In this document: positions 9,478 to 18,759 of the stretch, one piece after another
How the letters are laid out: each line of letters begins with the position of its first letter
How positions within the stretch are numbered: position 1 is the stretch's first letter
Origin: Chelatococcus asaccharovorans
Lineage (GTDB): Bacteria; Pseudomonadota; Alphaproteobacteria; Rhizobiales; Beijerinckiaceae
DNA: 64,000 nt
Direction: 5' to 3'
NCBI RefSeq assembly: GCF_003201475.1
Contig: NZ_QJJK01000004.1
Span: forward strand, 194,631 to 258,630
Made by a program: the position numbers and the translations under genes
The notes under the pieces: model-generated
What the model saw: the letters and a program-made list of their open reading frames with translations, nothing else
What the model was told of the DNA's origin: nothing
The model's database searches: none

Positions 9478-10370
9478 GCGCGACAGTTCCTTTGAAGGAA
9501 GAGACGCCCTTCCGGCGATTCGTGTGGGAGTTTTCCTCCAGCAGCCTGGCGGTGGCCGGGTTCCTGACGGCTGTCGTGATCACTCTGATGGCGCTTCTGG
9601 CTCCCATCCTTGCACCACAGAACCCTTATGACCTCGTTCACCTCGACATCATGGATGGACGGCTGCCGCCCGGTTCGGAGTCGATGAGCGGCATGACGTT
9701 CTGGCTGGGCACCGACGATCAGGGGCGAGACATGCTGTCCGGCATCATGTACGGTCTCCGCATCTCGCTGGGCGTCGGCGTGGGCTCGGCGGTTATTGCT
9801 GGCCTCATCGGCTCCGCATTGGGGCTGATCGCTGCTTACCTGGGTGGCAAGACCGAGACGGCGATCATGCGGCTGGTCGACCTGCAGCTTTCCTTTCCGT
9901 CGATACTTGTGGCGCTGATGATCCTCGCCTTTCTGGGCAAGGGCGTGATGAATGTGATGCTGGCGCTCGTGATCGTAGAATGGGCGCGCTATGCGCGTAC
10001 CGCGCGCAGTGCTGCCCTGGTGGAACGCCGGCGGGAATATATGGAGGCCGCCGCCTGTCTCGCGCTGCCGCGCTGGCGGCTGCTGTTTCGCCATCTGCTG
10101 CCGAATTGTCTGCCTCCGCTGATCGTTATCGGCACCATCCAGATCGCCCGCGCGATTACGCTGGAGGCCACCTTGTCCTTTCTTGGATTGGGTGTGCCTA
10201 TCACCGAGCCTTCACTCGGTCTGCTCATTGCGAACGGCTATCAATACATGCTCTCGGGAAAATATTGGATCAGTTTCTATCCGGGCATTGCTCTGCTGGT
10301 TACTATCGTGGCGATAAACCTGATGGGCGACCAGTTGCGCGATGTACTCAATCCCCGGCTGCAAAAGTGA
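9474..10370 (+). CDS. ABC importer permease, DppC/OppC type
   Basis: This is the 298-residue second permease of the peptide importer. It has the DppC-type N-terminal helix, the motif PYDLVHLDIMDGRLPPGS followed by FWLGTDDQGRD (the conserved GTDxxGRD block), and an EAA loop with EYMEAAACLALPRWRLLFRH. The start overlaps the DppB-type stop by four bases, which fits coupled synthesis of a heterodimeric channel. The ATPase gene follows after 10 bp. Confidence 0.93.
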   Translation: MSATVPLKEETPFRRFVWEFSSSSLAVAGFLTAVVITLMALLAPILAPQNPYDLVHLDIMDGRLPPGSESMSGMTFWLGTDDQGRDMLSGIMYGLRISLGVGVGSAVIAGLIGSALGLIAAYLGGKTETAIMRLVDLQLSFPSILVALMILAFLGKGVMNVMLALVIVEWARYARTARSAALVERRREYMEAAACLALPRWRLLFRHLLPNCLPPLIVIGTIQIARAITLEATLSFLGLGVPITEPSLGLLIANGYQYMLSGKYWISFYPGIALLVTIVAINLMGDQLRDVLNPRLQK

Positions 10371-10380
10371 AAGCACGGCG

Positions 10381-11358
10381 ATGAGCGAGATTACGCTGGA
10401 GGTTCAGGGCCTCTCGACGCATTTCGAGACACGCGCGGGTACCATCCGTGCTGTTGACGATGTCAGCTTCTCCGTGCGGCGCGGGCGCGTGTTGGGGCTC
10501 GTGGGCGAGTCCGGCTCGGGCAAGTCGGTGACAGGCTTCTCCGTCCTTGGCTTGGTCGATCCGCCCGGGCGGATCGCCGCCGGGCGCATCCTGTTCAAGG
10601 GACGGGACCTCACGAAGCTCGGCGAGGCCGAGCTTCGTGGGCTGCGCGGCAACCGCATCGCGATGATCTTCCAGGATCCGATGATGACGTTGAATCCGGT
10701 GTTGCGCATCGATACGCAGATGATGGAGACGGTATTCGCCCATGCGGAGGTGTCCCGTCGGGAGGCGTGGGTTCGCTCGCGCGATGCTTTGGGAATGGTG
10801 GGCATTCCGAGCCCTGAAGAGCGTCTGTCTGCCTATCCGCATCAGTTCTCCGGGGGTATGCGCCAGCGCGTTGCCATCGCCATTGCCCTGTTGCATCAGC
10901 CCGATCTCATCCTGGCCGACGAACCCACAACGGCCTTGGATGTCACTATCCAGGCCCAGATTCTCGCTGAGGTGCAAAGGCTTGCGCGTGATCATGGAAC
11001 AGCGCTGATCTGGATCACCCACGACCTTTCGGTGGTCGCCGGCCTCGCCGACGAGGTGGCGGTGATGTATGCCGGCCGCATCGTCGAGAATGGGCAGGTG
11101 AGCCAAGTGCTGAAGCGGCCGATGCATCCCTACACTCATGGGCTCATCGGCAGCGTACCGAGCCGCAACAAGCGAGGCAGCAAGCTCCGGCAAATTCCGG
11201 GTATGACGCCTTCTCTCCTGAACTTGCCGACCGGCTGCGCCTTCCGCACCCGCTGTCAGCAGGCGGATGAGAAGTGCGAACTGGACCCACCTATCACCGC
11301 GCCGGCCGAGGGACGCATGCTGCGCTGCTTCAATCCGCAGTTGGAGGCGATCGTATGA
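10381..11358 (+). CDS. ABC importer ATPase, DppD type
   Basis: This is a 325-residue ATP-binding subunit. Walker A is GESGSGKS near residue 40, the signature is FSGGMRQRV near 155, and Walker B is [12 protein letters not shown]. The C-terminal oligopeptide-transporter domain has the Cys-containing stretch GCAFRTRCQQADEKC, which in this subfamily holds an iron-sulfur or structural site. ATG 10381 is taken as the start because the family begins directly before ITLEVQGL; an earlier in-frame start at 10342 lies inside the permease gene. The stop overlaps the next ATPase. Confidence 0.92.
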   Translation: MSEITLEVQGLSTHFETRAGTIRAVDDVSFSVRRGRVLGLVGESGSGKSVTGFSVLGLVDPPGRIAAGRILFKGRDLTKLGEAELRGLRGNRIAMIFQDPMMTLNPVLRIDTQMMETVFAHAEVSRREAWVRSRDALGMVGIPSPEERLSAYPHQFSGGMRQRVAIAIALLHQPDLILADEPTTALDVTIQAQILAEVQRLARDHGTALIWITHDLSVVAGLADEVAVMYAGRIVENGQVSQVLKRPMHPYTHGLIGSVPSRNKRGSKLRQIPGMTPSLLNLPTGCAFRTRCQQADEKCELDPPITAPAEGRMLRCFNPQLEAIV

Positions 11359-12437
11359 GCATCGTAAGAAATCCATCGGGCGCAGGCACGCCTGTCATCG
11401 AGCTCAAAGGCGTCTCCAAGCGCTTCGGCCGGACGCATCACGATGTGGCGGCGCGTGCCGGCAGATCGCTGAAACGTGCGTTCGGGGGCGAGGTGAAGGA
11501 GGCGGTTGTACGTGCCGTGAACGATGTCGACCTCACAATCAACAGAGGTGAGGTCGTTGGCCTTGTCGGCGAATCCGGCTGCGGCAAGTCGACCGTTGGG
11601 CGGATGGTCGCCGGAATAATGCCGCCGTCGGACGGCCGTGTGCTGTTCCATGGACGCGATGTCGCCACTCTGGCAGCTGCCGAGGCAAAGCAGGCCGCGT
11701 TGCAGATACAGATGATTTTTCAGGACCCCTACGCTAGTCTGAATCCACGCTTGCGGGTGGCTGAGATCGTCGGCGAGGCACCGTGGGTCCATGGGCTGGT
11801 GCAGCGCGATGCTTGGGAAGGCTATGTGGATGATCAGCTACGTCGCGCAGGTCTCGATCCAGCCTACAAGCGTCGCTATCCCCATCAGTTCTCCGGCGGT
11901 CAGCGTCAACGGATAGGTATTGCCCGGGCACTCGCCGTGCAGCCCGAATTTCTGGTCTGCGATGAGGCGGTGGCGGCGCTGGATGTATCGATCCAGGCGC
12001 AGATCCTGAATCTGTTCATGGATCTGCGCGCTGAGCTAGACCTGACCTATCTGTTCATCAGCCATGACCTCGGCGTGGTCGAGCATCTTTCCGATCGCGT
12101 GGTGGTCATGTATCTCGGGCGGATTGTGGAGGAGGCTCCGACAGACGCGATCTTCCGCAACGCCAATCACCCCTACACCAAGGCCTTGCTGGAAGAAGTG
12201 CCGCGCATCGATACGCGCAAGCGGCAGTTCGCCGCGATCAAGGGCGAGATTCCGAGCCCGCTGAATCCGCCGCCAGGTTGCCATTTCCACCCGCGCTGTC
12301 CGCATGTCATGCCGGTTTGCCGGGAAGTCGTCCCGGCGCTGCGCGAGGTCGCGTCTGCGCATCGCAGTGCTTGCCATCTGAATGGGCGGCAGCCTGCTCG
12401 CATGTCCGGAGGCGAATACTCTGCGTGTCAGCGATGA
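11355..12437 (+). CDS. ABC importer ATPase, DppF type
   Basis: This is a 360-residue ATP-binding subunit pairing with the DppD-type ATPase. It carries Walker A GESGCGKST, signature FSGGQRQRIG, and Walker B LVCDEAVAALD. The C-terminal Cys motif is GCHFHPRCPHVMPVC. An insertion of about 30 residues (around HHDVAARAGRSLKRAFGG) precedes the Walker A region, as in many rhizobial DppF proteins. ATG 11355 overlaps the previous stop (ATGA). It is the last gene of the hydrolase-importer operon; a hairpin about 115 bp downstream probably ends transcription. Confidence 0.92.
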   Translation: MSIVRNPSGAGTPVIELKGVSKRFGRTHHDVAARAGRSLKRAFGGEVKEAVVRAVNDVDLTINRGEVVGLVGESGCGKSTVGRMVAGIMPPSDGRVLFHGRDVATLAAAEAKQAALQIQMIFQDPYASLNPRLRVAEIVGEAPWVHGLVQRDAWEGYVDDQLRRAGLDPAYKRRYPHQFSGGQRQRIGIARALAVQPEFLVCDEAVAALDVSIQAQILNLFMDLRAELDLTYLFISHDLGVVEHLSDRVVVMYLGRIVEEAPTDAIFRNANHPYTKALLEEVPRIDTRKRQFAAIKGEIPSPLNPPPGCHFHPRCPHVMPVCREVVPALREVASAHRSACHLNGRQPARMSGGEYSACQR

Positions 12438-12550
12438 GTCGGCAGCCGCGCGATAGGTGCTGCAAAGCCATCGCCATCCTACCCTGCAAGCGTGATCCCG
12501 GTTCGAGCCAGCCTCTGAGCCGGGCGCGCTTGGCTCCACCTAATGAAAAG

Positions 12551-12587
12551 GTGATGGGGAAAAGCGGCATTCACTTTTCCCCGTCAC
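12551..12587. terminator. hairpin between convergent operons
   Basis: Arms of 14 bases (12551-12564 and 12574-12587) are complementary except at one position, with a 9-base loop. The hairpin lies 114 bp after the DppF-type gene and 46 bp beyond the truncated ligase on the other strand, so it could stop transcription from both sides. The right arm starts with a short T run (CTTTTCCCC), but no long U tract follows. Confidence 0.55.
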
Positions 12588-12632
12588 GTTCAGGCTCACG
12601 GCGTTTCATATCGGGATATGATTATGGTGTCT

Positions 12633-13271
12633 TCAAGCGAAATTGACTCGGATTTTCGTATCCAGTGCCATGACGCATTGTTGGACAAACGCGCGCGCCT
12701 CTTCAGCGTCGACCGCGTCGATGAGCTCAGCCATGACGAGGGCATCGGCTACTGGCTTTCCATTGACGACTACGGTCCGCTGGAGGCTCGGCACTCGCGT
12801 GCGGATGTGGGCGGAAAAACCGTGAAAATCGAAGTTCTCCGAGGAGGTGTCGATAAAATGCGCTTTGGCCGCGGCGTGATTGCCGAGGCCCGCGATTTCC
12901 ACCTCTCGGTGAGCATGCAGCGTGCAGAGAGGGATCAGCCCTGCCTTGAGGCATCCCAGAACCGCGACGACGAGATTGGGGCTGTTGCCGACCTGGAAGA
13001 TGATCCGGTCGAGCGGCTGCAGGCCCAGCTTTGCGAAGGCCAATGCCGCGCGGTCAGACAGAATGTCCAACGCGTCGTAGGTCAGGCTCCAGCCGTCTCC
13101 GATCAGCGCGATGCGGCCCTTGTTCCGGTCAAAGGATTCGCGAAAGGCGGCGGCAAGCGAGCGTGCTTCCAGCGCGCCAGAGGCGAGATAGCGTTCCAGA
13201 TCAGCGATGGGAGGATAAGTCACGCCCGGCATGGGCCGGCGAACGCCGATCGGCAGGCAACGGATGTCCAT
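12633..13271 (-). pseudogene. truncated acyl-adenylate (AMP-binding) ligase, N-terminal fragment
   Basis: This 212-residue protein matches only the N-terminal third of AMP-forming acyl-CoA or aryl acid ligases such as 2,3-dihydroxybenzoate-AMP ligase. It has the WSLTYDALDILSDRAA region and QVGNSPNLVVAVLGCLKAG. Intact enzymes are about 540 residues. It ends before the Ser/Gly/Thr-rich ATP-binding motif and lacks the whole C-terminal domain, so it cannot adenylate a substrate. The ATG at 13271 overlaps the hydrolase stop (TGATG), so the gene was once translated with it. The break point lies near 12650, next to the end of the importer operon. Confidence 0.8.
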
Positions 13272-14557
13272 CAGCGCGCTACCGTCGTGAAGTTGTTCGA
13301 CAGGAGCCATTGACGAACGATCTCTCCGGCACGCTGCTGCCCGCCTAGCTCTCCTTTGGCAACCGGCTTGCCGTGGTGGTTGCCCGGAAGATCGTGGCGC
13401 GCGACCTCGGCATTGCCCAGCAGACTCTCCAGCTTGTCGGCCTCGCTATCGAACACGCTGTTGTCACCGCTGTAGCGAACCATGCAGACCGGCTGGCGGA
13501 TGTGCGGAGCGCAGTTTTCCATCGTGGCGTTCGACGAAATAGCTGACCAGTTCGAGAGCCAACTCTCAGGCGTGCAGATCCGGCCAAAGCCAACGCTACC
13601 CCAGTTCGAGCTGATTGGGTTTCCTCCCCAGAGACTGCCGTAGGCCCGCGCCGACGGTTCAATCGACAAGTCCCAGCAGCGCAGGTCCGCGTCGGTCCGC
13701 CAGATCGTCATGATCGGCGACCAGGTGGCAGAAAGGCGTTCCGTCATCGTCGCCGTTCCGTCCTTGACTGCACGCCGGGCGGCTGCTTTCCGCGCCAATA
13801 GCGAACGGGCCCGTTCGTCCAGCCGCATGACCCGCCTAGCTTGTGCGGCTCGATATCGTTCGATGAAATCGGCATCATATCGGCTCGATGAGGGGGGCGC
13901 CTGAAAGCCGTTGGCGGGATCGAACGGGTTGAGCGCCGCATCCGTTGCGAACGGATCATCCTCATCGATGACCGAGGGGTCGAGGCAAGCCTGCATGAGG
14001 AGGCCTTGGCCCAGATGCGAAGAAATGAGGACGAGCCCGTCCGCTTCCGGCATTTCGGCTCCAGTCAGATCGACCGGCCGGCCCGCTGGGGTTTGCGCGA
14101 TACGCTCTTGCGGTGGCCGGGCTGCCTGCTGGCAATAGAAGGCCGCCAAGGGTCCGCCACCTGATGTTCCCTGGAGAACAGTGCTTCGAAAACCTTGCAA
14201 TCGTAGAAAGACCTGACCTGCGGCCAGATCGGGCAGCGCCGTCTCATGTTCAAGCCGAAGGTTGTTGTTGGGCGACCGTGAGCCTTGGACCCAGAAAGCG
14301 CATCCGCCCTGGAGTATTTCCGGTGCCATATATTGGGGAACGGTCATCTCGCGTGGATGCATGGCGCAAACAACGGTACGTTCTCCACCGCGTTGCATCA
14401 GAAAGCCGACGACCGAGGCGCCGTCGTGAGCGCGAATTGAATGGGCGGTTATCCTTACATCCGCGGGCAGTTTGGAGGCATCCCAGTGTGCTCCTCTCAG
14501 CCCCGCCGTCGTCGTAGCGACCGGCGTTGCGCATCTGTCGGCCGCAAGCGTACCCAT
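13271..14557 (-). CDS. alpha/beta-hydrolase fold protein
   Basis: This is a 428-residue predicted serine hydrolase. The nucleophile elbow is GTSGGG near residue 150 and a C-terminal histidine lies in GNHHGKP near 405, both expected of the fold; the acid is not assigned. No signal peptide is seen, so it is probably cytoplasmic. ATG 14557 is chosen for its strong upstream site (GGGGAGGAAAA); an earlier in-frame start at 14623 lacks one. It is coupled to a ligase fragment, which suggests an original ester-hydrolysis plus acyl-activation pathway. A lysR gene lies upstream on the same strand. The substrate is unknown. Confidence 0.75.
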   Translation of the reverse strand: MGTLAADRCATPVATTTAGLRGAHWDASKLPADVRITAHSIRAHDGASVVGFLMQRGGERTVVCAMHPREMTVPQYMAPEILQGGCAFWVQGSRSPNNNLRLEHETALPDLAAGQVFLRLQGFRSTVLQGTSGGGPLAAFYCQQAARPPQERIAQTPAGRPVDLTGAEMPEADGLVLISSHLGQGLLMQACLDPSVIDEDDPFATDAALNPFDPANGFQAPPSSSRYDADFIERYRAAQARRVMRLDERARSLLARKAAARRAVKDGTATMTERLSATWSPIMTIWRTDADLRCWDLSIEPSARAYGSLWGGNPISSNWGSVGFGRICTPESWLSNWSAISSNATMENCAPHIRQPVCMVRYSGDNSVFDSEADKLESLLGNAEVARHDLPGNHHGKPVAKGELGGQQRAGEIVRQWLLSNNFTTVAR

Positions 14558-14951
14558 TTTTCCTCCCCACGCAGATCCGAGGTCCAGCGCTCGCGAGGAG
14601 TTAACAAGGGAGCCGAGAGGCACGGAACTTCATAATATGGATAGTCGAGATCACCACGGTGAATAGAACGATCAGACCCCTTTTCGTTCCTTCGAGCCGC
14701 ATGTGGAGACGGCGACGATGACATTGGAGCGATGTAATGAAAAAAGGACGTGACAAGGTATGCCGGGTTACACTGGAGCCGATCAGTTTTTGATGTCGGA
14801 CTGGCCGACGTCGAGTCCAGGTTGAGCGTGGGTCCTCATGGGGGACCGAGCTTCTCGGCGATGATGTTACGGCAGGTCGATTAACGAGCGGGACCTCTTT
14901 ATAGCCTCGGAGTTCAACAGACGAAAATGGACGTCCTCGGCCGCGCGGACG
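14558..14951. other. 394-bp intergenic region, no gene seen
   Basis: The sequence between the hydrolase and the lysR stop has no credible coding frame. The part adjoining 14557 probably holds the hydrolase promoter. No repeat or mobile element end was recognised. Confidence 0.5.
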
Positions 14952-15902
14952 TTATCGTGCTCGCAATTTACCCTCATCCAAAATCCTGCGGCGTTTGGAC
15001 ATGAGTTCAATAATCTGTTGCCGGAGCCACCGGCTCCCCTGGTCCTTCTGCTGACGGATATGCCACCCTAAGCGAATCGTTATTGCTGGGCAGTCAAATG
15101 GAATCTTAAGTATGACGAGATCGGATCTCTGAGCCAACTCATCGGCCACCAGACTGGGCACGATCGCAATCATGTCAGTCTGGTCCAGAATGCCGGCCAG
15201 GACCATGAAATGCGGCACCTCCAGCGCAACCCGTATTTTCCAGTGGTGAGTTTGAACCAGGGTGTCGAGCGCCGCACTGACCGAATTGGGAGGTCGCACA
15301 ACAACATGATCGCTCGCGACGACTTGCTCAATCCTGGCAATGCGATCAGGACCGGCGCCAAGCTCAAGCGAATGTCCTCTTTTGCATACGATGACATTGT
15401 GCTCGTCGAACAGCCTGCGTAGAACGAAGGTGCCGGCCGTCGGTTGTAGATTGCCGATCGCAAGATCGGCCTCGTCGGTCTCGAGCAGTTCCAGATATCG
15501 GGCGATGGGACACTGCAGAACCCGTATGTCCAGCATCGGGGCCTTGGTCCGAAGCAGTGGCATCAAGCGCGGCAGGAACACCATTTCCCCGGCGTCGGTC
15601 ATGAGCACGCGGAACCGACGTCTGGTGCCTGTGGGATCGAACGGCGCTGCCCGCTCAAGGCCCTGTCGAATGAGCCGCAAGCCTTCAGATAGTGAGGGGC
15701 CTGCGGCGAGTGCGAATGGTGTGGGCTCCATCCCGCGTCGCGTGCGAACAAAGAGGTCATCATCGGTCAATGCACGCAGGCGTCGCAAGGCATTCGACAC
15801 CGCAGGCTGCGTCATATGCAGCGCATCGGCGGCATCTGATACGCTTTGGTGAACCATTAAGGCATCGAAGATGCGGACGAGATTGAGATCGAAAGCTGTC
15901 AT
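14952..15902 (-). CDS. LysR-family transcriptional regulator
   Basis: This is a 316-residue DNA-binding regulator. The N-terminal winged helix is typical: FDLNLVRIFDALMVHQSVSD followed by AADALHMTQPAVSNALRRLR. The remaining 230 residues form the effector-binding domain. ATG 15902 is chosen because the helix-turn-helix begins four residues later; the frame extends upstream to 16019 without a good start. It resembles the NodD/NahR-like subgroup (MTAFDLNL start). Its likely targets are the adjacent hydrolase operon or its own promoter in the A/T-rich stretch at 15910-15960. Confidence 0.9.
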   Translation of the reverse strand: MTAFDLNLVRIFDALMVHQSVSDAADALHMTQPAVSNALRRLRALTDDDLFVRTRRGMEPTPFALAAGPSLSEGLRLIRQGLERAAPFDPTGTRRRFRVLMTDAGEMVFLPRLMPLLRTKAPMLDIRVLQCPIARYLELLETDEADLAIGNLQPTAGTFVLRRLFDEHNVIVCKRGHSLELGAGPDRIARIEQVVASDHVVVRPPNSVSAALDTLVQTHHWKIRVALEVPHFMVLAGILDQTDMIAIVPSLVADELAQRSDLVILKIPFDCPAITIRLGWHIRQQKDQGSRWLRQQIIELMSKRRRILDEGKLRAR

Positions 15903-16499
15903 ATCTACACACCGGACATGGAATTTATAGATAGATAGTGTACGTTCGCCAATTTGACCATAACCTCCGTGGGAAACAAGACCAGCGAGATTGCAGGGAG
16001 ACGATAGGAAGCGCTGCATTCAACCAAGCAACTAACCAATCTCCTAGTTCAACAGAGGCTGCAGTTTGGGTTGGGAGAGTAAAGAGCATCCGCTACAGCC
16101 GGAGCTATTGGGCAGCGGCAACGATGAACGCTTCAAGGAAGCGCTAGTCGTGCGATATACTGCGCGTCTTCATTGTTCGCACCACAGGAGTAGCGCGTCT
16201 CCGCGCGCTCGACCTCTACGGGGCAGCATCTCAGGCTTTGCAACAGAGCCTCGTATCGACGTGGCATCATTGCCAGGTCCCGCGATCAGCTGTGCTTTAT
16301 CATGAGAGCGATATCGGCCTGCCCTGCACCGGGACCGCTGCAGTATAATAGGTATGCTCCACCGCTGCTGATGTGCGTACAACGCTGTCGCGGCGTCGTC
16401 ATGAGGGCAGCAAGGGTTACTTGGGAGATGTGAGATATCGAGGCGTTGCGACCTATCGGCACGATACTGAATCCTGGGGTTGCCAGGGCATGGCGATGT
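15903..16499. other. 597-bp region without an intact gene
   Basis: The region holds the lysR promoter area and a 15-base IS6-type terminal repeat at 16236-16250. The sequence from about 16140 to 16250 looks like the outer part of an insertion sequence, but no transposase frame remains. The rest is unassigned. Confidence 0.45.
16236..16250 (-). mobile_element. IS6-family-type terminal inverted repeat (remnant)
   Basis: Read on the minus strand the 15 bases are GGCTCTGTTGCAAAG, which matches from memory the conserved terminal repeat of IS6/IS6100-type elements. The element would extend toward lower coordinates. No second copy and no transposase were found nearby, so this is a remnant or a chance match. 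Confidence 0.5.
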
Positions 16500-16823
16500 C
16501 TAGCCAAATGTAACCGCCGGCTTTATCGCTTCTGTCTCATGCGAATCCAGTGCCCGGCACAGTCCTCGTAGATAGCCGGTAGAAAAAGCTCGGCCACGAT
16601 GCCCCCATGGCGTGTCATGTGTCATCTGAGGGACATGATCGTCGATCACGAAGCCTCCGAAGCTGTTGCGCTGGAGTATTTTCAGGATGCGAACGATATC
16701 GATATCACCCTCATCGACAAAGCACTCCGCAAAATTGGGAACCGCGCCCTTAATGTTGCGGACATGAAGGTACTTGACCCGATCCTGACCGACGAATTCC
16801 ACTGGATGCACGGGAGGGCTCAT
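16500..16823 (-). pseudogene. mannonate dehydratase (UxuA-like) C-terminal fragment
   Basis: About 107 residues match the C-terminal part of the UxuA TIM barrel: VKYLHVRNIKGAVPNFAECF, then DEGDIDIVRILKILQRNSFG and DDHVPQM, ending with STGYLRGL. Intact mannonate dehydratases are about 350-400 residues. The upstream sequence to about 16930 keeps some protein-like character but contains stops in that frame, so the N-terminal two thirds are missing. UxuA turns D-mannonate into 2-keto-3-deoxygluconate; no partner gene lies nearby. Confidence 0.75.
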
Positions 16824-16952
16824 CTGGCGCTCTATGTGCCCGTGCCATGCAGCGCTTTGCGGAGGCGCCGCCTCGTCATGGTTCGTTCAGGTCGAACGGC
16901 CCATGACGTTTGCCGGCTATCGTGTCTTACGACACGATGACGATGGAAGATT

Positions 16953-18656
16953 TCAGGCCGGTGCGTGGGCTTGCTTTGGCGTGCTGACTTTGTCGCCGTC
17001 ACGCGCAAAAACCTGCTCACCACCGATCCATGTCTGGTTCGGCATCATGTCGCGCAGCTTTTCGGAGCTGACCGTGAGCGGGTTGTCGTCGAACACGACG
17101 AAATCCGCGAACTTGCCGGGTTCGAGCGAGCCGATCTCGTGCTCACGCCCGATCGAGCGCGCGGCAAAGCGGGTGTACATCCGCAGCGAGGTCATGACGT
17201 CAAGGTTCTCACCATCGGTCAGCGTCTCGCCATTGTTCATCTCACGCGCGACCATCGCCCAGATGCCGAACATCGGGACATGCTGCTTCGGGTGAATGCC
17301 GATCGCGTCCGAATTGCCGGGGACGGCGAACTTCTGCTCCAGCACCATCCGGCGCATCGGGAAGATGTCGGCGCCGCGCACAGGGCCGAGGTTCTTACGA
17401 TAGCCCGCTGCCGTGGTGTAAATGAACGGGGGCTGTGGTACCGGCAGAACGCCGAGATCGGCGAATCGCTTCGCGCGCTCGTCAGTCCAGAGGCAGTTGC
17501 CGGCGTGCTCGATCCGGTGAGCCGCACCGTTGAATGCCTTGCGCTCCGGCAGAGCGGCAAAGGCATCCAGGACAACATCCTGCGCCAGATCGCCGATCGC
17601 GTGGACGCAGATCTGATAGCCCGCACCATGCAGCTTGCCGACGATCTCCGAGAATTCCTCGGGCTTGAACGAGAGGTGGCCCTTCAGGTCACTATCCCAA
17701 TAGGGCTCGTACATCGCCGCGGCGCGGGAGGTCAGGCCCCCATCGATGAACATCTTCATTCCACCAAGCTTCAACCGGCTCGGATCCGCATCGGCGAAGC
17801 GCGCACTCATCTTTCCGGACAGGGCATCGTCCAGCGGGCAGACAGACGGCACCTTGGGATAGAGAGCGACGCGGATCTTCAGATCCTTGCGCCGCTCCAT
17901 TTCCAGATAGGCGTCGACGCCGCCACGGAACAAGGTGAACTCGGTAATCGCCGTGACGCCGTTCTCGAGAAAGCTGGCCTGAGCATTGGCGAGGGCCGGG
18001 CCGACTTCCTCATAAGGCCAGTCCGGCGCGTTCAGAGCATGCCACATGTCGTTGGATACGCCGTTCGGAACGCCGTCAGCATCACGTTCCAGATAGCCGC
18101 CGTCGGAGTCGGGCGTGTTCTTGTCGACGCCTAAAACCTCGAGGGCCTTTGAATTGAAGACATTAATGTGGAAGCTGAACCGGACCACCACGGGATGCTC
18201 GGTGCTGACGCGGTCGAGATCCCAGCGATTGGGATAACGGCCCTCAGCGATGTGCTGGTTCTGATAATGCATGCCCTGGCCGAGGATCCATTGTCCGGCC
18301 GGCAGGGTCGCCGCCTTTTCGGAGAGGCGCTCGACCATGTCGTCGATGGACCGCACCAGCGGCGGCTTCACGTTGACGGCGATGTTCCAGCCATAGGCGA
18401 TCATCTCCATATGGGTGTGGGCATCGATCAGGCCGGGAACGACAGTCTTACCGCCCATATCAACGATCGCGGCGCCCTCCGCCTGTTCCGGGGACGGATC
18501 GATTGCGACCACCCTGCCGCGGTCGATCAGCAGTGAACGGGCTGTAGTCCCGGCATCGTCCATGGTCAGGATGGTGGCGTTGGTGACGAGAAGCTTCCCG
18601 GTCGGCATGCCACGCGCCTTCGTAGCGTTCTGATTGGCGACATCTCGGTTGCTCAT
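16953..18656 (-). CDS. metal-dependent amidohydrolase, YtcJ/Amidohydrolase_3 type
   Basis: This is a 567-residue cytoplasmic hydrolase of the amidohydrolase superfamily. The metal motif DAHTHME lies near residue 80, and the histidine-containing segment QICVHAIGDLAQD and the late PGNSDAIGIHP match the YtcJ subgroup. These enzymes cleave amide, N-formyl or cyclic amide bonds. The start at 18656 has a GGGAG site. It is the last gene of a run headed by an IclR regulator and sits 100 bp after the second permease, so it probably degrades the imported compound. Confidence 0.87.
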   Translation of the reverse strand: MSNRDVANQNATKARGMPTGKLLVTNATILTMDDAGTTARSLLIDRGRVVAIDPSPEQAEGAAIVDMGGKTVVPGLIDAHTHMEMIAYGWNIAVNVKPPLVRSIDDMVERLSEKAATLPAGQWILGQGMHYQNQHIAEGRYPNRWDLDRVSTEHPVVVRFSFHINVFNSKALEVLGVDKNTPDSDGGYLERDADGVPNGVSNDMWHALNAPDWPYEEVGPALANAQASFLENGVTAITEFTLFRGGVDAYLEMERRKDLKIRVALYPKVPSVCPLDDALSGKMSARFADADPSRLKLGGMKMFIDGGLTSRAAAMYEPYWDSDLKGHLSFKPEEFSEIVGKLHGAGYQICVHAIGDLAQDVVLDAFAALPERKAFNGAAHRIEHAGNCLWTDERAKRFADLGVLPVPQPPFIYTTAAGYRKNLGPVRGADIFPMRRMVLEQKFAVPGNSDAIGIHPKQHVPMFGIWAMVAREMNNGETLTDGENLDVMTSLRMYTRFAARSIGREHEIGSLEPGKFADFVVFDDNPLTVSSEKLRDMMPNQTWIGGEQVFARDGDKVSTPKQAHAPA

Positions 18657-18759
18657 AGGTCAGTTCTCCCTGGACCAAAAACTGCCGGAGTTGATCCGAA
18701 GCAGTGGCCTGATTTGGATTGGTGATGCGCGGGCACTGATGCGCCCGTAGGTGATCGTG

